The notes: generated by a model not told the origin, from the letters alone. DNA of 64,000 nt from Leptothoe kymatousa TAU-MAC 1615 (GCF_018739865.1 NZ_JADOER010000011.1:62001-126000), one strand, 5' to 3'; numbered from the stretch's first letter, positions 1-9,342 are shown. Program-made: numbers and translations.

Positions 1-190
1 TCAATGGGTGAGATTTCGTCAACTCCAGCAATTCCGTACATCGATACTTTCCGATAGAGCCTACTGCCCCCATTATTGATGAAGCTAGCCAGAAAAGTAG
101 CAATAAACCCTCGAAGGGCTCGCCCATCGTCTGGGATCGGGCAATCTTAACCTGTTAATTCTATTAACCCCCTCCCTGAAAATTCCACCC

Positions 191-1408
191 ATGGCCTCCC
201 CAGAACCGAACCCTTTAGCCAAACCAACCAAGCAGGAACGCCCTAACCAGCCCCGCAACCTCCTAGGTAAAATCGCTAGCGCTCTGGGGGCGGCGACCGG
301 AGCATTGGGCAAACAAACCGAAAAAACCGCCCACACCCTTGGCAACACCGCCAAAAATACCGGCAACACCTTGACCCATGCCGCCAGCCAAACCAGCCAA
401 ATTGTCATCAATACGGCCACTAACTTGACCCATGCCGCTGGCCATAGCGCCCAGCGAGCAACCAGCAGCATCGGACAATTAACAGGATGGATCCAGGCCA
501 ATCCCCTGTTTCGCACCGCTACCGAAAGCCTAAATCTAGACTGGTTAGTGGAACTGCTAGATACCGTCGATGTGCAAAAAGCCACCGCAGAAGTAGACAA
601 AATTCGAGCCAAACACCCGAACGATAGCCCTGGCCAGTTGGCCCATCGTCTCATGGTGCGCAAAGCTACCCTAGCCGCGAGCACCGGTCTCGCCAGCAGC
701 GCCTTACCCGGCATGGCCACCGCCCTCTTTGCCCTCGACTTTGCCGTCACCATGTCGCTCCAGGCAGAGTTGGTCTACCAAATTGCAGCAGCCTACGGGT
801 TAGGGTTAGAAAACCCTGCCCGCAAAGGTGAAGTGCTCGCCATTTTCGGGCTGTCTATGGGCGGCAATAAAGCCATTGAAGGGGGTGTGAAATATGCCAC
901 CCGGGCCGGGCTATTGGGATTTTTGAAAAACGTGCCAGCCGCAGGAGCCGTGATCGGCTGCAGTACCAATGCCGCCATGACCTACTCCCTAGGCTATGCT
1001 GCCTGTCGGTTTTACGAAGCAAAGCTCAACCCGCTACAGTCAGAGCAAGCGCTCGCAGCATCCACTAGCGACAGCGACACCTATTTGCAACAGGCCATTG
1101 CCCAAGAGGTGGTCATGGATCTGATTTTGGTGCACATTATGTTGGCCAATACCCCAGAACAATCTTTAACAGACAGCCTATCCACCCTAAAAACAACCCT
1201 AGGGTTGGCACCAGCCACATTAGAGACCCTAGAAAAAGAAGGGCTGCCAGAACTCTCAACATTGTTACCCAAAGTCAATGAAGACTTTGCCATTCCCCTT
1301 ATCATCCGTTGTCAGAAAATCATTGAACTAGATGGCACAGTCACCGATGCTGAAGCGAAAATCATCCATGAGATTCGTACAACATTAGATGTAAAAACCG
1401 AAGATTAA
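191..1408 (+). CDS. EcsC-like protein with TerB-like C-terminus
   Basis: A 405-aa protein of unknown exact function. Residues 1-95 are rich in Ala, Thr, Asn and Gln and contain repeated amphipathic segments (the words NTAKNTGNTLTHAAS and NTATNLTHAAGHSA), which suggests a flexible or membrane-surface-binding helix. Residues about 125-280 form a Gly/Ala-rich hydrophobic core with stretches such as LPGMATALFALDFAVTM, resembling the EcsC family. The last 60 residues contain IIELDGTVTDAEAKII, which resembles a TerB/tellurite-resistance-type helical motif. The ATG follows a purine-poor leader, so the start is chosen because it is the first ATG of the open frame. The downstream gene is convergent. 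The family name is an inference from composition and motif. Confidence 0.7.
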   Translation: MASPEPNPLAKPTKQERPNQPRNLLGKIASALGAATGALGKQTEKTAHTLGNTAKNTGNTLTHAASQTSQIVINTATNLTHAAGHSAQRATSSIGQLTGWIQANPLFRTATESLNLDWLVELLDTVDVQKATAEVDKIRAKHPNDSPGQLAHRLMVRKATLAASTGLASSALPGMATALFALDFAVTMSLQAELVYQIAAAYGLGLENPARKGEVLAIFGLSMGGNKAIEGGVKYATRAGLLGFLKNVPAAGAVIGCSTNAAMTYSLGYAACRFYEAKLNPLQSEQALAASTSDSDTYLQQAIAQEVVMDLILVHIMLANTPEQSLTDSLSTLKTTLGLAPATLETLEKEGLPELSTLLPKVNEDFAIPLIIRCQKIIELDGTVTDAEAKIIHEIRTTLDVKTED

Positions 1409-1574
1409 CGACTTTATCATTAGAACGACAGATTTTTATCTCTCAACAGAACATACACTTTTGCCAAAATCAGAGATTCCAAGAAAGGGGAGAGAAGTCA
1501 AATTTCATCTTAATTCTAGGCATCCAAACCATCACTTTTGGCAACCCAGTCCTCCAGCCAAATAGCAAAATCAC

Positions 1575-3737
1575 CTAGGGAAATAAACAAGGGGGCAGCA
1601 CAGGACGTGGCTCAACCACAATTCCCATACCAAATTGCGGCAGACTACTCATAAAACAACCATATTGATATTTCACATCGGTCCGTTGCGAAAAAATAGT
1701 GTGCGCATCGGCAATGCCATCACCTTCGTACTGCACCACCACGCCGGTGTAGGGCACCCCCGTCTCACTCACAACATTATTAGACACCGGATAGGAGATA
1801 ATTCCATCTAGCCCACCCAATGCTAAAGACCCTTGCATTTCAGGCCATAGACTCGGGCCAGCCTGTTGCACACCACTGGCCAAAGCGACTGCATTAAACA
1901 CCTCTTCAGGAAAATCGCTATCTCCCTGGCCCACCGGTTGATAAATGGAGCGCACTGGATGCCCAGGCAAGGGATCCTTAGCAATGCGTGGCATATAGAC
2001 CATGGGTTCCACGATTTCCCAAGAACTTTGGAGTAACCGCAGGGCAGGATAAAGATGATCTAAGGGCTCAGGACGTTCTAGAAACTGTCGCAGCAGTCGG
2101 CCAACATCTTGGATGTCATCAGGCCCATCGGGTCCTGCTAATGAGGAAAATAACAAGGCCCAAAATCCCCCGGACCCGGTTGGCACCACCGCCTGAATTT
2201 TCGGCTCCACCGCCGCCATCATCACCGCATACTGGGCCCCTTGGGATTGCCCCAGGGCAATGACCGCATCTGTTTGTAGCCGAAAATGCGTTTCCCCCGC
2301 AGGCAATGTGGGTCCTTCACAGGCCGCTAACGCGTCCAAGGGAATTTGCAAACGGCCTAGGGCCTCTAGCAACAGCCGCTGTTCTATCACCCCCTGACGA
2401 AACGTATCTCGATAGGCCGATAGGTTCACCGGATTTAGATAGATGCGACCATCTAAAAAGTCTGAGAATAACCTAGCCGAAAGATTGGTCAGACGTTCTG
2501 GATTGAGGGGGAGCGCACTGGCAACGGAGGCAAACCCTTGGGCACCGACCACATCCGCTGGACCACGATCTGGCAAGCGCGCCCGACCTGGCCGTGGAAT
2601 TGGCCCCCGATCGACCACCTGGGTGCTCAAGCCTGCCGTACCATGGTAGTAGGCAACCAGGGGATAGCCGGCAGCAGGCATGGACGTTTTAGGGAGCGTA
2701 ATCACCACAGGAATGGTCTGATATCGCTGGCGGCGAAGGTTTCCCTGCTCGTCAAAGACAAAGAGACCTTCTCGCTCACGATACGAGAAATAGGGGGGAA
2801 ATCCTTTCTGGAACTGGGGCAGCCGAATTTTGGCGGTAAATTTGCAATAATCCAGATCAGAAATCACCTGGGACGCATCGTAGGTGAGGTCGCGAATAGT
2901 AGGCTCGTAGGCCTCTAGCATTTGATCGGAAAGTTGGGCCATCTCTGCCACAACATCTCCCGTGGTAAATATCGTAGCAACAACCACACTATCTCGATCA
3001 ACCCCAAGTGAATCAAGCGTTTCCCACAGGGGTTGGTAAAGGGTATAGGCTAAAAACTTACGCCTTATCTCGCCTTGAATGAGTTTGCCCTGGCGCAGCT
3101 GGGCAAAGGTGTCGGTGGTCTGTAACGGTTCACCGTTGGCATCCTTGAGGGTGTCGCGTACTACGTATGCATATTTGCGGTTGGACTTGAGGACTATGCC
3201 TGGGTAGGGAGAGACGGCTAATAAATGCTCGGGGACATAAAATGGATCAGACGCGGGGGTAGATGCCACCACAGGATACAATCGACCCCGATCTGGCGAG
3301 TTTCGATCAATATCGATCAGCAATATGGGGGCATCCACCGCCGCCGGAATGAGCTGATTAATATCGAGGGTTTCTAGGGGCTGATCGAAGCGGAAATAAC
3401 CAGCCGCTGTGGTGGGAAATCCTGTGCGATCGCTAGCAATGGTTTTTAGTCGCTTAAACAGACCAAACTGCCGCGACAATACAGGAAACCCAGACAAGTC
3501 AGGCTTACCCTCAGCATCCAGCCGAAAATCTGATGGGTAGGGAAGGTTATAAAATTCAGCCTGGTCTTGCAGATCGGCATTGAGGTCAAAGGTAACCATT
3601 GCCCCAGGCGACGTTTGCCCCAGGACCATGGACTGAGGCAGCTTAGAAGCCATCAGAAAAAAGCCACAGGCAAGGGCAGGAACTAAGCCCACCTTGCGCC
3701 ATTGGCAAAGGCATTTAGAAAACCTTGAAGCCGTCAT
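1575..3737 (-). CDS. Secreted alpha/beta-hydrolase-like protein
   Basis: A 720-aa protein. The N-terminus has basic residues followed by a hydrophobic stretch (LVPALACGFFLMASKL) and looks like a signal peptide or anchor, so the protein is probably exported. The segment YPLVAYYHGTAG resembles the oxyanion-hole region of an alpha/beta hydrolase, and GQSQGAQYAVMMAA is a good nucleophile elbow (G-x-S-x-G) near residue 495. A late His near IADAHTIF could complete a triad. The length is well above that of a minimal esterase, and the N-terminal 300 residues look like an added domain. The substrate is unknown. It stands alone, with a gene-poor stretch of nearly 1 kb upstream of it. Confidence 0.65.
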   Translation of the reverse strand: MTASRFSKCLCQWRKVGLVPALACGFFLMASKLPQSMVLGQTSPGAMVTFDLNADLQDQAEFYNLPYPSDFRLDAEGKPDLSGFPVLSRQFGLFKRLKTIASDRTGFPTTAAGYFRFDQPLETLDINQLIPAAVDAPILLIDIDRNSPDRGRLYPVVASTPASDPFYVPEHLLAVSPYPGIVLKSNRKYAYVVRDTLKDANGEPLQTTDTFAQLRQGKLIQGEIRRKFLAYTLYQPLWETLDSLGVDRDSVVVATIFTTGDVVAEMAQLSDQMLEAYEPTIRDLTYDASQVISDLDYCKFTAKIRLPQFQKGFPPYFSYREREGLFVFDEQGNLRRQRYQTIPVVITLPKTSMPAAGYPLVAYYHGTAGLSTQVVDRGPIPRPGRARLPDRGPADVVGAQGFASVASALPLNPERLTNLSARLFSDFLDGRIYLNPVNLSAYRDTFRQGVIEQRLLLEALGRLQIPLDALAACEGPTLPAGETHFRLQTDAVIALGQSQGAQYAVMMAAVEPKIQAVVPTGSGGFWALLFSSLAGPDGPDDIQDVGRLLRQFLERPEPLDHLYPALRLLQSSWEIVEPMVYMPRIAKDPLPGHPVRSIYQPVGQGDSDFPEEVFNAVALASGVQQAGPSLWPEMQGSLALGGLDGIISYPVSNNVVSETGVPYTGVVVQYEGDGIADAHTIFSQRTDVKYQYGCFMSSLPQFGMGIVVEPRPVLPPCLFP

Positions 3738-4705
3738 CTCGATTTATGCTGCACCATCACCAGTAGTATACGGGTCAGCAATCTGATCCCCGTTAGCTAA
3801 AGAAATTCAGCAATAAATCGAGATAATCGAACATTTCGCCAGGATCAATCTCTCAACTATTTTTCACCAAGCCCAAGAAAAAGCTTTAAGACGTAGCTTT
3901 GGTCACAAAAATACCAAAATCACCAAAATCACCAAACACTACTTACCAAACAGCCAGCTCATCAACGCGACCCAAAAAGCAGAGTTACCAGTGTGAATTT
4001 TACAAGCACCAGAGGTCATGCGGGTGATATCAACAGTCGCTTGTTCAAGTTCGTTATCAGACAAATTAGAAGTTGTTGATATATGCAAGGAATTAACGGA
4101 GCCTCTAGTCATCAGTTGAAATATGCTCCCCGATCACGAGCACTCGTGGCCTTACACGAGCATTCGCCACATTAATAGAGTGCCCAATTTCTAGGGGAAC
4201 AAGAAAATTTTCTTGCATCAGAAAATCTTGATCGATCAAGCATCACAAAAAGTTGTTGCCACAAAAATCAACCGACTCACCCCCTTAGGACAAGAACCTG
4301 AAGACACTAAACATTAAATCTACCACCAAGAAAACCGCCAACCATAGCTCTAACATCGGATAGCTGGCTAACGCGACGCACTCAACAAAAAATCCACCAA
4401 GGGCCGATCAATCTCTACACATACATAGAAACAAACAGTTCAACAAAGAGATTTTTCATATCAACCATGCATCGACAACACAATCTAGAACATTACAAAT
4501 TCTCTTATCACATGAGATTGAACCATCCATGACATGATGAATCCACGAAAGCACCCGTTGAACAACAACGCCTCAGCCAGTTAATTCTCCAAAGCAGGTG
4601 GGCTTACTCTAAGTAAGGGGAAAGAAACTTATATTTACAGTCGTCGTTTCAGAAATTTCGTTATTTATAGGGATGAACCGGCTTCGCACACCATGATATT
4701 GACAT
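3738..4705. other. Gene-poor region of 968 bases
   Basis: The only plausible coding sequence is a 57-codon minus-strand ORF at 3939-4112, listed separately. The block 3911-3935 holds three short CACCAAAAT-like direct repeats. Around 4131-4165 the words GAGCACTCGTGGCC and ACACGAGCATTCG form a small imperfect repeat. The rest (4113-4705) is AT-rich and shows no convincing frame; it probably contains the promoter of the GGDEF/EAL gene that starts at 4706. Confidence 0.5.
3939..4112 (-). CDS. Candidate 57-aa peptide with RiPP-like leader
   Basis: A short ATG-initiated frame with a GGGGAG purine block 13 bases upstream of the start, slightly far for a ribosome-binding site. The peptide has an N-terminal polar part containing LSDNELEQATVDITRM, which recalls the LSDxELE motif common near the end of leader peptides of cyanobacterial bacteriocin/RiPP precursors. 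It then has a short core with one Cys and a Trp/Phe-rich hydrophobic tail (SAFWVALMSWLFGK). There is no double-Gly cleavage site and no modification enzyme next to it, so RiPP status is speculative. It could also be a small membrane peptide or a chance ORF. Confidence 0.35.
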   Translation of the reverse strand: MTRGSVNSLHISTTSNLSDNELEQATVDITRMTSGACKIHTGNSAFWVALMSWLFGK

Positions 4706-6094
4706 ATGGGTCTGATTGAGATGGAAATGGTAGATTCCCTAACAGGGCTCTTAAATCGTATAGCTACACTCAGTGAAATTGACGAGCTGTTAATCGAAGA
4801 AGGCTCCGAGCCAGTGACACTTGTTTTACTGGATATTGGGCGTTTCAGAAAAGTAAACGATAGCGTTGGTATTCAAATTGGCGATCGCATTATTCGAATT
4901 GTTTCTAAACGCATCAAAAATGCTGCACCTGAAGCCCATGTCCTGGGTAGAACCAGTGGAGATAACTTTGCATTAGCCTTCAAAGGTCTTTCTCAAGACC
5001 AATTAGATGACATCACCGATAAGCTCCTGGACTTTATTAAACGCCCCATTGCCGTGGGGGGCAATGTCATCATCGTCTCGCTGGCCATCGGCATCGCCAC
5101 CAGCCAGCCCGCAGATGGCAAAGACGCAGCTTCTCTTTTCCATGCCGCAGATATTGCCCTACACCACGCCCAACGAAATAAACTAGAAGTCACCCACTTT
5201 GAGCCGCACATGCTTGAGCTAGCTCAAGCGGCCCATAGTTTAGAAAACGATTTACGTGTGTCGCTGGCGACCCATACCCCTGAGCTACATCAGGCCATCA
5301 ACAACGAACAATTTTCCATCCACTACCAACCCATTATCTCTAGCAGCAACTATGCGATCGCAGGGTTTGAGGCCCTAATCCGATGGAATCATCCCCAAAG
5401 AGGATGGGTTAGCCCGGGGCAATTTATCCCGATCGCAGAAGAAATTGGCGTGATCGACATGCTCGGCACCTGGGTCATGCGCAAGGCATGCAAGGATATC
5501 ATGCAGTGGCATGGTCCCCAACTAGCCGAAGACTTTTTTATTAGCGTTAACGTATCGGCAAAACAATTCAAAAAACCGGCCTTACTCGCAGACACCATCA
5601 ACAATGCACTGGAAGAGTCTCGTCTAGCGCCCCACCGATTGCACCTGGAGATGACAGAAACCTCCACCTTCAACGAAATTCCAGAAAAGTTTTTTGCGGT
5701 CAAAGAAACAGGATGCAAACTCTCCCTAGATGATTTTGGCACAGGCTATTCCTCCCTCACCTATCTACACAGTTTGCCATTTGATAGCGTTAAGCTCGAC
5801 AAATCATTTATCTCAGATCTCTACGTTCGAGATGAAGCCCGATGGTCATTATCAGAAAAGATGATCCGCGCCATCTTTAGCCTTAGCAGTGCCATTGGCC
5901 TTGAGCTCATCGTAGAAGGTATCGAAACTCAACCTCAACTTCATTTTCTCCATAAGTTAGGTTGCAATCCCATGTACCAAGGCTATTTGTTCAGCAGACC
6001 CATCCCCACAGACCAAATTCCCGACTTTTTATCCACCCCCCTACATTTAGGAGATCTCCATGAACAACCAAATATTCAGCATTGCTTACTTTAG
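4706..6094 (+). CDS. Degenerate-GGDEF/EAL cyclic-di-GMP phosphodiesterase
   Basis: A 462-aa cytosolic protein with a GGDEF domain (residues about 8-165) and an EAL domain (about 190-445). The GGDEF signature reads SGDNF (in RTSGDNFAL), so the cyclase site is probably inactive and may act as a regulatory GTP site. The EAL domain keeps FEALIRWNHP, SLDDFGTGYSS and VEGIET, the metal-binding and catalytic landmarks of active phosphodiesterases, so it should cleave c-di-GMP to pGpG. There is no transmembrane or sensor domain before the GGDEF. The 3' end overlaps the following BLUF gene by 35 bases, so light sensing may come from a separate partner chain. Other in-frame ATGs lie 15 and 21 bases downstream. 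Confidence 0.9.
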   Translation: MGLIEMEMVDSLTGLLNRIATLSEIDELLIEEGSEPVTLVLLDIGRFRKVNDSVGIQIGDRIIRIVSKRIKNAAPEAHVLGRTSGDNFALAFKGLSQDQLDDITDKLLDFIKRPIAVGGNVIIVSLAIGIATSQPADGKDAASLFHAADIALHHAQRNKLEVTHFEPHMLELAQAAHSLENDLRVSLATHTPELHQAINNEQFSIHYQPIISSSNYAIAGFEALIRWNHPQRGWVSPGQFIPIAEEIGVIDMLGTWVMRKACKDIMQWHGPQLAEDFFISVNVSAKQFKKPALLADTINNALEESRLAPHRLHLEMTETSTFNEIPEKFFAVKETGCKLSLDDFGTGYSSLTYLHSLPFDSVKLDKSFISDLYVRDEARWSLSEKMIRAIFSLSSAIGLELIVEGIETQPQLHFLHKLGCNPMYQGYLFSRPIPTDQIPDFLSTPLHLGDLHEQPNIQHCLL

Positions 6095-6500
6095 CAAGAG
6101 CAGCATTAAAGGCAGCATCAACGATGTCGCCCGCGAAATAGAATCAATTTTAACGCTGGCTCGCTCAAACAATAAAGAACAGGGTATCACCGGAGCCTTA
6201 CTGTATAGTGGCGGCTATTTTAGCCAGGTGATCGAAGGCCCGATGGATGCGGTAGAGGATCTATTTGAAACCATCCAAAACGACCCGCGCCACACGGATG
6301 TTAGTGTGTTGCACTTTAACCCAATTCCAAATCGTAGTTTTTCAGACTGGTCCATGGCCCTGGCTGGCATTGAGGATACCTTATTTGCCAGCATCGACGC
6401 CATTTTGAAGTCGCCCGATGAACTCGAAAGTGAACAAGCCGGTACAGCCCTGATCAACGTGCTCTACGACCTAGTGAAAAGGCATGAGGGGCAAGTTTAG
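6060..6500 (+). CDS. BLUF-domain blue-light photoreceptor
   Basis: A 146-aa protein that is a BLUF (FAD-binding blue-light) domain with a short C-terminal helical tail. The photocycle residues can be seen: Tyr10 in SIAYFSKSS, Asn37/Asn38 in ARSNNKEQGITGALLY, Gln56 in YFSQVIEGP, and Trp97/Met99 in SDWSMALAG. The start is supported by AGGAG at 6049-6053 and lies inside the preceding EAL gene in another frame, so the two are translationally coupled. By analogy with PixD and with BLUF-EAL fusions such as E. coli BluF, it probably controls the EAL protein through contact, which is inference from context. A 28-bp perfect palindrome follows the stop codon. Confidence 0.92.
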   Translation: MNNQIFSIAYFSKSSIKGSINDVAREIESILTLARSNNKEQGITGALLYSGGYFSQVIEGPMDAVEDLFETIQNDPRHTDVSVLHFNPIPNRSFSDWSMALAGIEDTLFASIDAILKSPDELESEQAGTALINVLYDLVKRHEGQV

Positions 6501-6524
6501 CAATACGAAAACAAACATAGTAAA

Positions 6525-6552
6525 ACTCTGATGGGCCATGGCCCATCAGAGT
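6525..6552 (+). terminator. 28-bp perfect palindrome after the BLUF gene
   Basis: The two 14-base arms ACTCTGATGGGCCA and TGGCCCATCAGAGT are perfectly complementary with no spacer. It lies 25 bases after the BLUF stop codon and probably acts as the 3' end hairpin of the EAL-BLUF operon. No T-tract follows it. Confidence 0.55.
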
Positions 6553-6668
6553 CTAAAGCAACTAGAAGTACTAAATATCAGAGAGCTGGCAAACGCTACA
6601 GCCCCCTAGCAACCATTCATTTTGCAGGTTAAATTACTTGCTAATTTTTACTTGTTCCTGCTTGTTTT

Positions 6669-7229
6669 TTACCCTACCAAACAATCAACCGATACCTGGA
6701 TATCCGGAAAGGCTAACGGATTCGCAAACCCATCCGTCAGCTCAAATACACTCATATAATCCTGACCAACCGGCTGGCGAAAAACAATCACACGATTTTC
6801 CGCCATATTTACCACCCAATAGTCAGTAACGCCGGCTGCCGCATAGATCTGTTGTTTTTCATTCAAATCAGTCAGCAACGTGGTATCCGCAATCTCAATC
6901 AGCCACAAAATATCATCCGCCTGGGGATGCTGGGCGTCGTAACGTTCTGTAGGCAACCGAACCATGGCCAGGTCTGGCGATGGCTCCGACTGCTGTAGCG
7001 TAATCGGATGCCCCTCAGAGACCAAAACCATACCATTGAACAGTCCACGGAGATAGGCTCCTACCTTACGAACGCGGGACGCATGGCTCGGTCCCTCTGG
7101 ACTCACTTCCACAATATTTCCTGCTAGCAGTTCCACCCGACGATTTTTCAAAACACCTGCTGCAATCATCTGATGATAGTCCTCGACCGCCCACTTTACT
7201 GATGTGGCCATTTTATTAGGGCTCCCCAT
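6669..7229 (-). CDS. Uma2-family (PD-(D/E)XK) endonuclease-like protein
   Basis: A 186-aa protein of the Uma2/DUF820 family, which is very expanded in cyanobacteria. The typical layout is visible: RRVELLAGNIVEVSPEGPSH near the start, SEPSPDLAMV in the middle, then LIEIADTTLLTDLNEKQQIY and YAAAGVTDYWVVN. The D-E-K pattern (SPDL, IEIAD, NEK) matches a PD-(D/E)XK nuclease fold. The biological role of the family is not settled. An in-frame ATG six codons downstream is an alternative start. It is a single gene convergent with the EAL-BLUF operon. Confidence 0.88.
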   Translation of the reverse strand: MGSPNKMATSVKWAVEDYHQMIAAGVLKNRRVELLAGNIVEVSPEGPSHASRVRKVGAYLRGLFNGMVLVSEGHPITLQQSEPSPDLAMVRLPTERYDAQHPQADDILWLIEIADTTLLTDLNEKQQIYAAAGVTDYWVVNMAENRVIVFRQPVGQDYMSVFELTDGFANPLAFPDIQVSVDCLVG

Positions 7230-7361
7230 GTCATACTACATAAGTATGTGACTATGGATAAAGAAAATAGTTGCATGGTTATGTTATCGATCCATAGAAT
7301 AGGTCCTGTAACCGGTGATCGCAGCAGCAGCTTGCGCTATCAGTAACGTTATAGAAACAAC

Positions 7362-8495
7362 CTACAACACCTGCAAAAGCTCATGACGCGTAGCATTAGC
7401 CTTTTGCAAGACTTTATTGTGATCTAGCAGGGGCTGCTGCGTCAGTAGCGTATTTTGTTCTAATAAACTTGCGATTTCCGTTTGTCGCTCGGTCAACTGC
7501 TCATCCATTTGCGCCAACGTGTTGTATTCCACAGTGTGCATTTGGCGAAAATGTTCTACACGAATCAATGCGTGAAGCAGCTCATAATAATTCACCTCCT
7601 GCCATCTAGGATCGGAGAATTCAGTGCTGACGCTAGAAATATAGTTGTTCAAAATATCTGCGGCCACGTGACGCAGATAAACCTCTCCCTCAGCGTATTG
7701 ACCGTAAAGCACCTCGATTTGAGGGTTACTCAACACGGGCTTACTGTATTCAGTGGCAATCTCCTCTTTTAGAACATTGAGTTTTAGGCGAGTGAGCTGA
7801 TAGTCTTCGCTGGCACCTAGCAAACTTGCAATGTATTCAGCTTCAGTCGGATGAATGCCTAAAACGTCAATTAGGCTAACCTTTTGCTCGTTCAATGCTT
7901 GGGATTTCTTTTCCAACTCCGCCTGGCGATGGGCTAAGTCCGCTTCACGGTGAGCCAGAATAGCTTGCTGACGCTCCAGTTCCTGTACCGTATCTCGAGT
8001 CTTAAACTGCCCTATTTTAGACCTCAAGTGCTGTAGCTTAGCCTGGACAGCGGCGGGGCTATCAAGTAGTTTGTGGGTCGCAGATTCATTTGCGCTCGTG
8101 CTAAAGGATGCGGTGGGCTGAGACGTCGCAACGGGAGGAGTCACAACGGCTGTTTCAGCTTCAGACTGCTTTAACGGCGTCGCATCGCCTGGCGCCGTAC
8201 CTTCTGGCAGGACGGGGGCAGCCTGCGGTGAGCCTGTATCGGTATACTGCATCAGGGCGCCAGCAGAACATACCATCGTGGCGCCAAGGGCAAGGGCCGT
8301 ATGGTAAGGCGATGCGGCTGCGGAGGACGCCGTTGAAATAGCTAGCTCATCTGTCCAGTAAGCGGAGCGCGGCTTACTATGGTCACAACCATGGCTGGGC
8401 TTTTTACGTTGCTTGTTGGGATACCGTACTGAGCCATCCAACGGTAATCCTGGTAGGGACTGAGTTTGGCTAGTCAGGTTATAAAAAGAAGACAT
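7362..8495 (-). CDS. Coiled-coil protein, possible membrane anchor
   Basis: A 377-aa protein of unknown function. Residues 1-60 are polar. A hydrophobic stretch at about 66-84 (TALALGATMVCSAGALMQY) may be one membrane segment. It is followed by a Pro/Thr/Ala-rich linker and then a long Glu/Gln/Leu-rich heptad region (LERQQAILAHREADLAHRQ and onward) predicted to form a coiled coil from about 150 to 210, with further helices to the end. No enzymatic motif is visible. The next gene on the same strand is 365 bases upstream, so it is probably a separate unit. Confidence 0.6.
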   Translation of the reverse strand: MSSFYNLTSQTQSLPGLPLDGSVRYPNKQRKKPSHGCDHSKPRSAYWTDELAISTASSAAASPYHTALALGATMVCSAGALMQYTDTGSPQAAPVLPEGTAPGDATPLKQSEAETAVVTPPVATSQPTASFSTSANESATHKLLDSPAAVQAKLQHLRSKIGQFKTRDTVQELERQQAILAHREADLAHRQAELEKKSQALNEQKVSLIDVLGIHPTEAEYIASLLGASEDYQLTRLKLNVLKEEIATEYSKPVLSNPQIEVLYGQYAEGEVYLRHVAADILNNYISSVSTEFSDPRWQEVNYYELLHALIRVEHFRQMHTVEYNTLAQMDEQLTERQTEIASLLEQNTLLTQQPLLDHNKVLQKANATRHELLQVL

Positions 8496-8859
8496 AAGTT
8501 AGTGACAATAGGAACTGCCTCGTTCTAGTTGAATTTACAGATTTGGGCAATCCGTATCCGGGGAAATATCTTAAAGTAATGACCAGGAAGGCTTTCCTAG
8601 ACAGGACTTAATAGACGTAACGATGGGAAAAAGTTCCCTTAAACGACCATTTCCCATTGAGTCACAGGTAGTCTAGTACTCCTAACTAAACTGGTTGCCT
8701 ATGTACAACGTCTGTGGCTAGCGTTTGTGAAGAATGTGTAGTGATTTGATGACTAAAAAAAGAAGCGATCGCACCCCTGGTTCAGAAGTGCGATCGCAGT
8801 TTTAACTAGACCCTATGGGCTCTATCTCAGCCAGACACAGGGGCCTAAATCAGCAGCAG
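8496..8859. other. Intergenic region with HIP1-containing hairpin
   Basis: No coding frame is credible here. The useful feature is the hairpin at 8765-8797, listed as the terminator of the minus-strand gene that ends at 8860. The remainder (8496-8750) probably carries the promoter of the coiled-coil gene. Confidence 0.5.
8752..8797 (-). terminator. Rho-independent terminator built from HIP1 octamers
   Basis: Arms GCGATCGCAC (8765-8774) and GTGCGATCGC (8788-8797) pair around a 13-base loop. Read on the minus strand the hairpin is followed by TTCTTTTTTT, the classical form. It lies about 60 bases after the stop of the gene at 8860-9342. Each arm contains a HIP1 octamer, so this terminator reuses the repeat. 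Confidence 0.75.
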
Positions 8860-9342
8860 TCAGATTGTTGAATCCACCAAACCCTGCACCTTGGTTCTCA
8901 ACGCACGAGACTTTCGAATCAACCAGTTATACACACCGCCCGACTCTTCTGGCTCATATGACAGCACATCATCAGGCACAACAGTGTTCGATGTGTTGTT
9001 GCGTTCATCGTTGCGCTCACCATATTGAGCAATGGCTTGAATAATCTCTTCTTTGGTTTGGTAAAACGTTTTCACCACCGCATGGAGATCGTTCAACAAC
9101 GTCTTTTCTTTACTCGCTGCTTTGCGAATATCCATTTCAATGGCAGACACTAAACTATTGTGTTCGTCCACCTGGGCTAACAAATGCGATAAACCTCTGA
9201 GCTGAGGATCGGCCAAACATAGCGCCAAAAAGCGAAGATTGGCTAACCAACCTCGACTCCAACCCATGGCCTCATTAATTTCACGCCCCTGTATCTTTAG
9301 CTGGGCGGCATTAAGGAGAGGAGAGGTCTCACAGTAAGTCAT
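8860..9342 (-). CDS. Hypothetical helical protein
   Basis: A 160-aa protein with no recognised domain. It is mostly helical and charged, with a segment MGWSRGWLANLRFLALCLADPQ near residues 26-48 and a long amphipathic helix at about 60-110. The C-terminal 20 residues are basic (LIRKSRALRTKVQGL). The start ATG is preceded by AAGG at suitable distance (in AAGGTTCCTCTGTC). The terminator at 8752-8797 lies just downstream. Function unknown. Confidence 0.6.
   Translation of the reverse strand: MTYCETSPLLNAAQLKIQGREINEAMGWSRGWLANLRFLALCLADPQLRGLSHLLAQVDEHNSLVSAIEMDIRKAASKEKTLLNDLHAVVKTFYQTKEEIIQAIAQYGERNDERNNTSNTVVPDDVLSYEPEESGGVYNWLIRKSRALRTKVQGLVDSTI

Noticed and set aside
1..80. Open frames running in from the left edge
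   Set aside because: Two frames end in stops at 57 and 79, but the visible 18-25 codons carry no recognisable signal.
4270..4400. Possible second degenerate copy of the 57-aa peptide gene
   Set aside because: Only a short word (AACGCGACGCACTC versus AACGCGACCCAAAA) is shared, with no open frame.
4706..5200. Active diguanylate cyclase in the EAL protein
   Set aside because: The GGDEF site reads SGDNF, which lacks the residues needed for catalysis.
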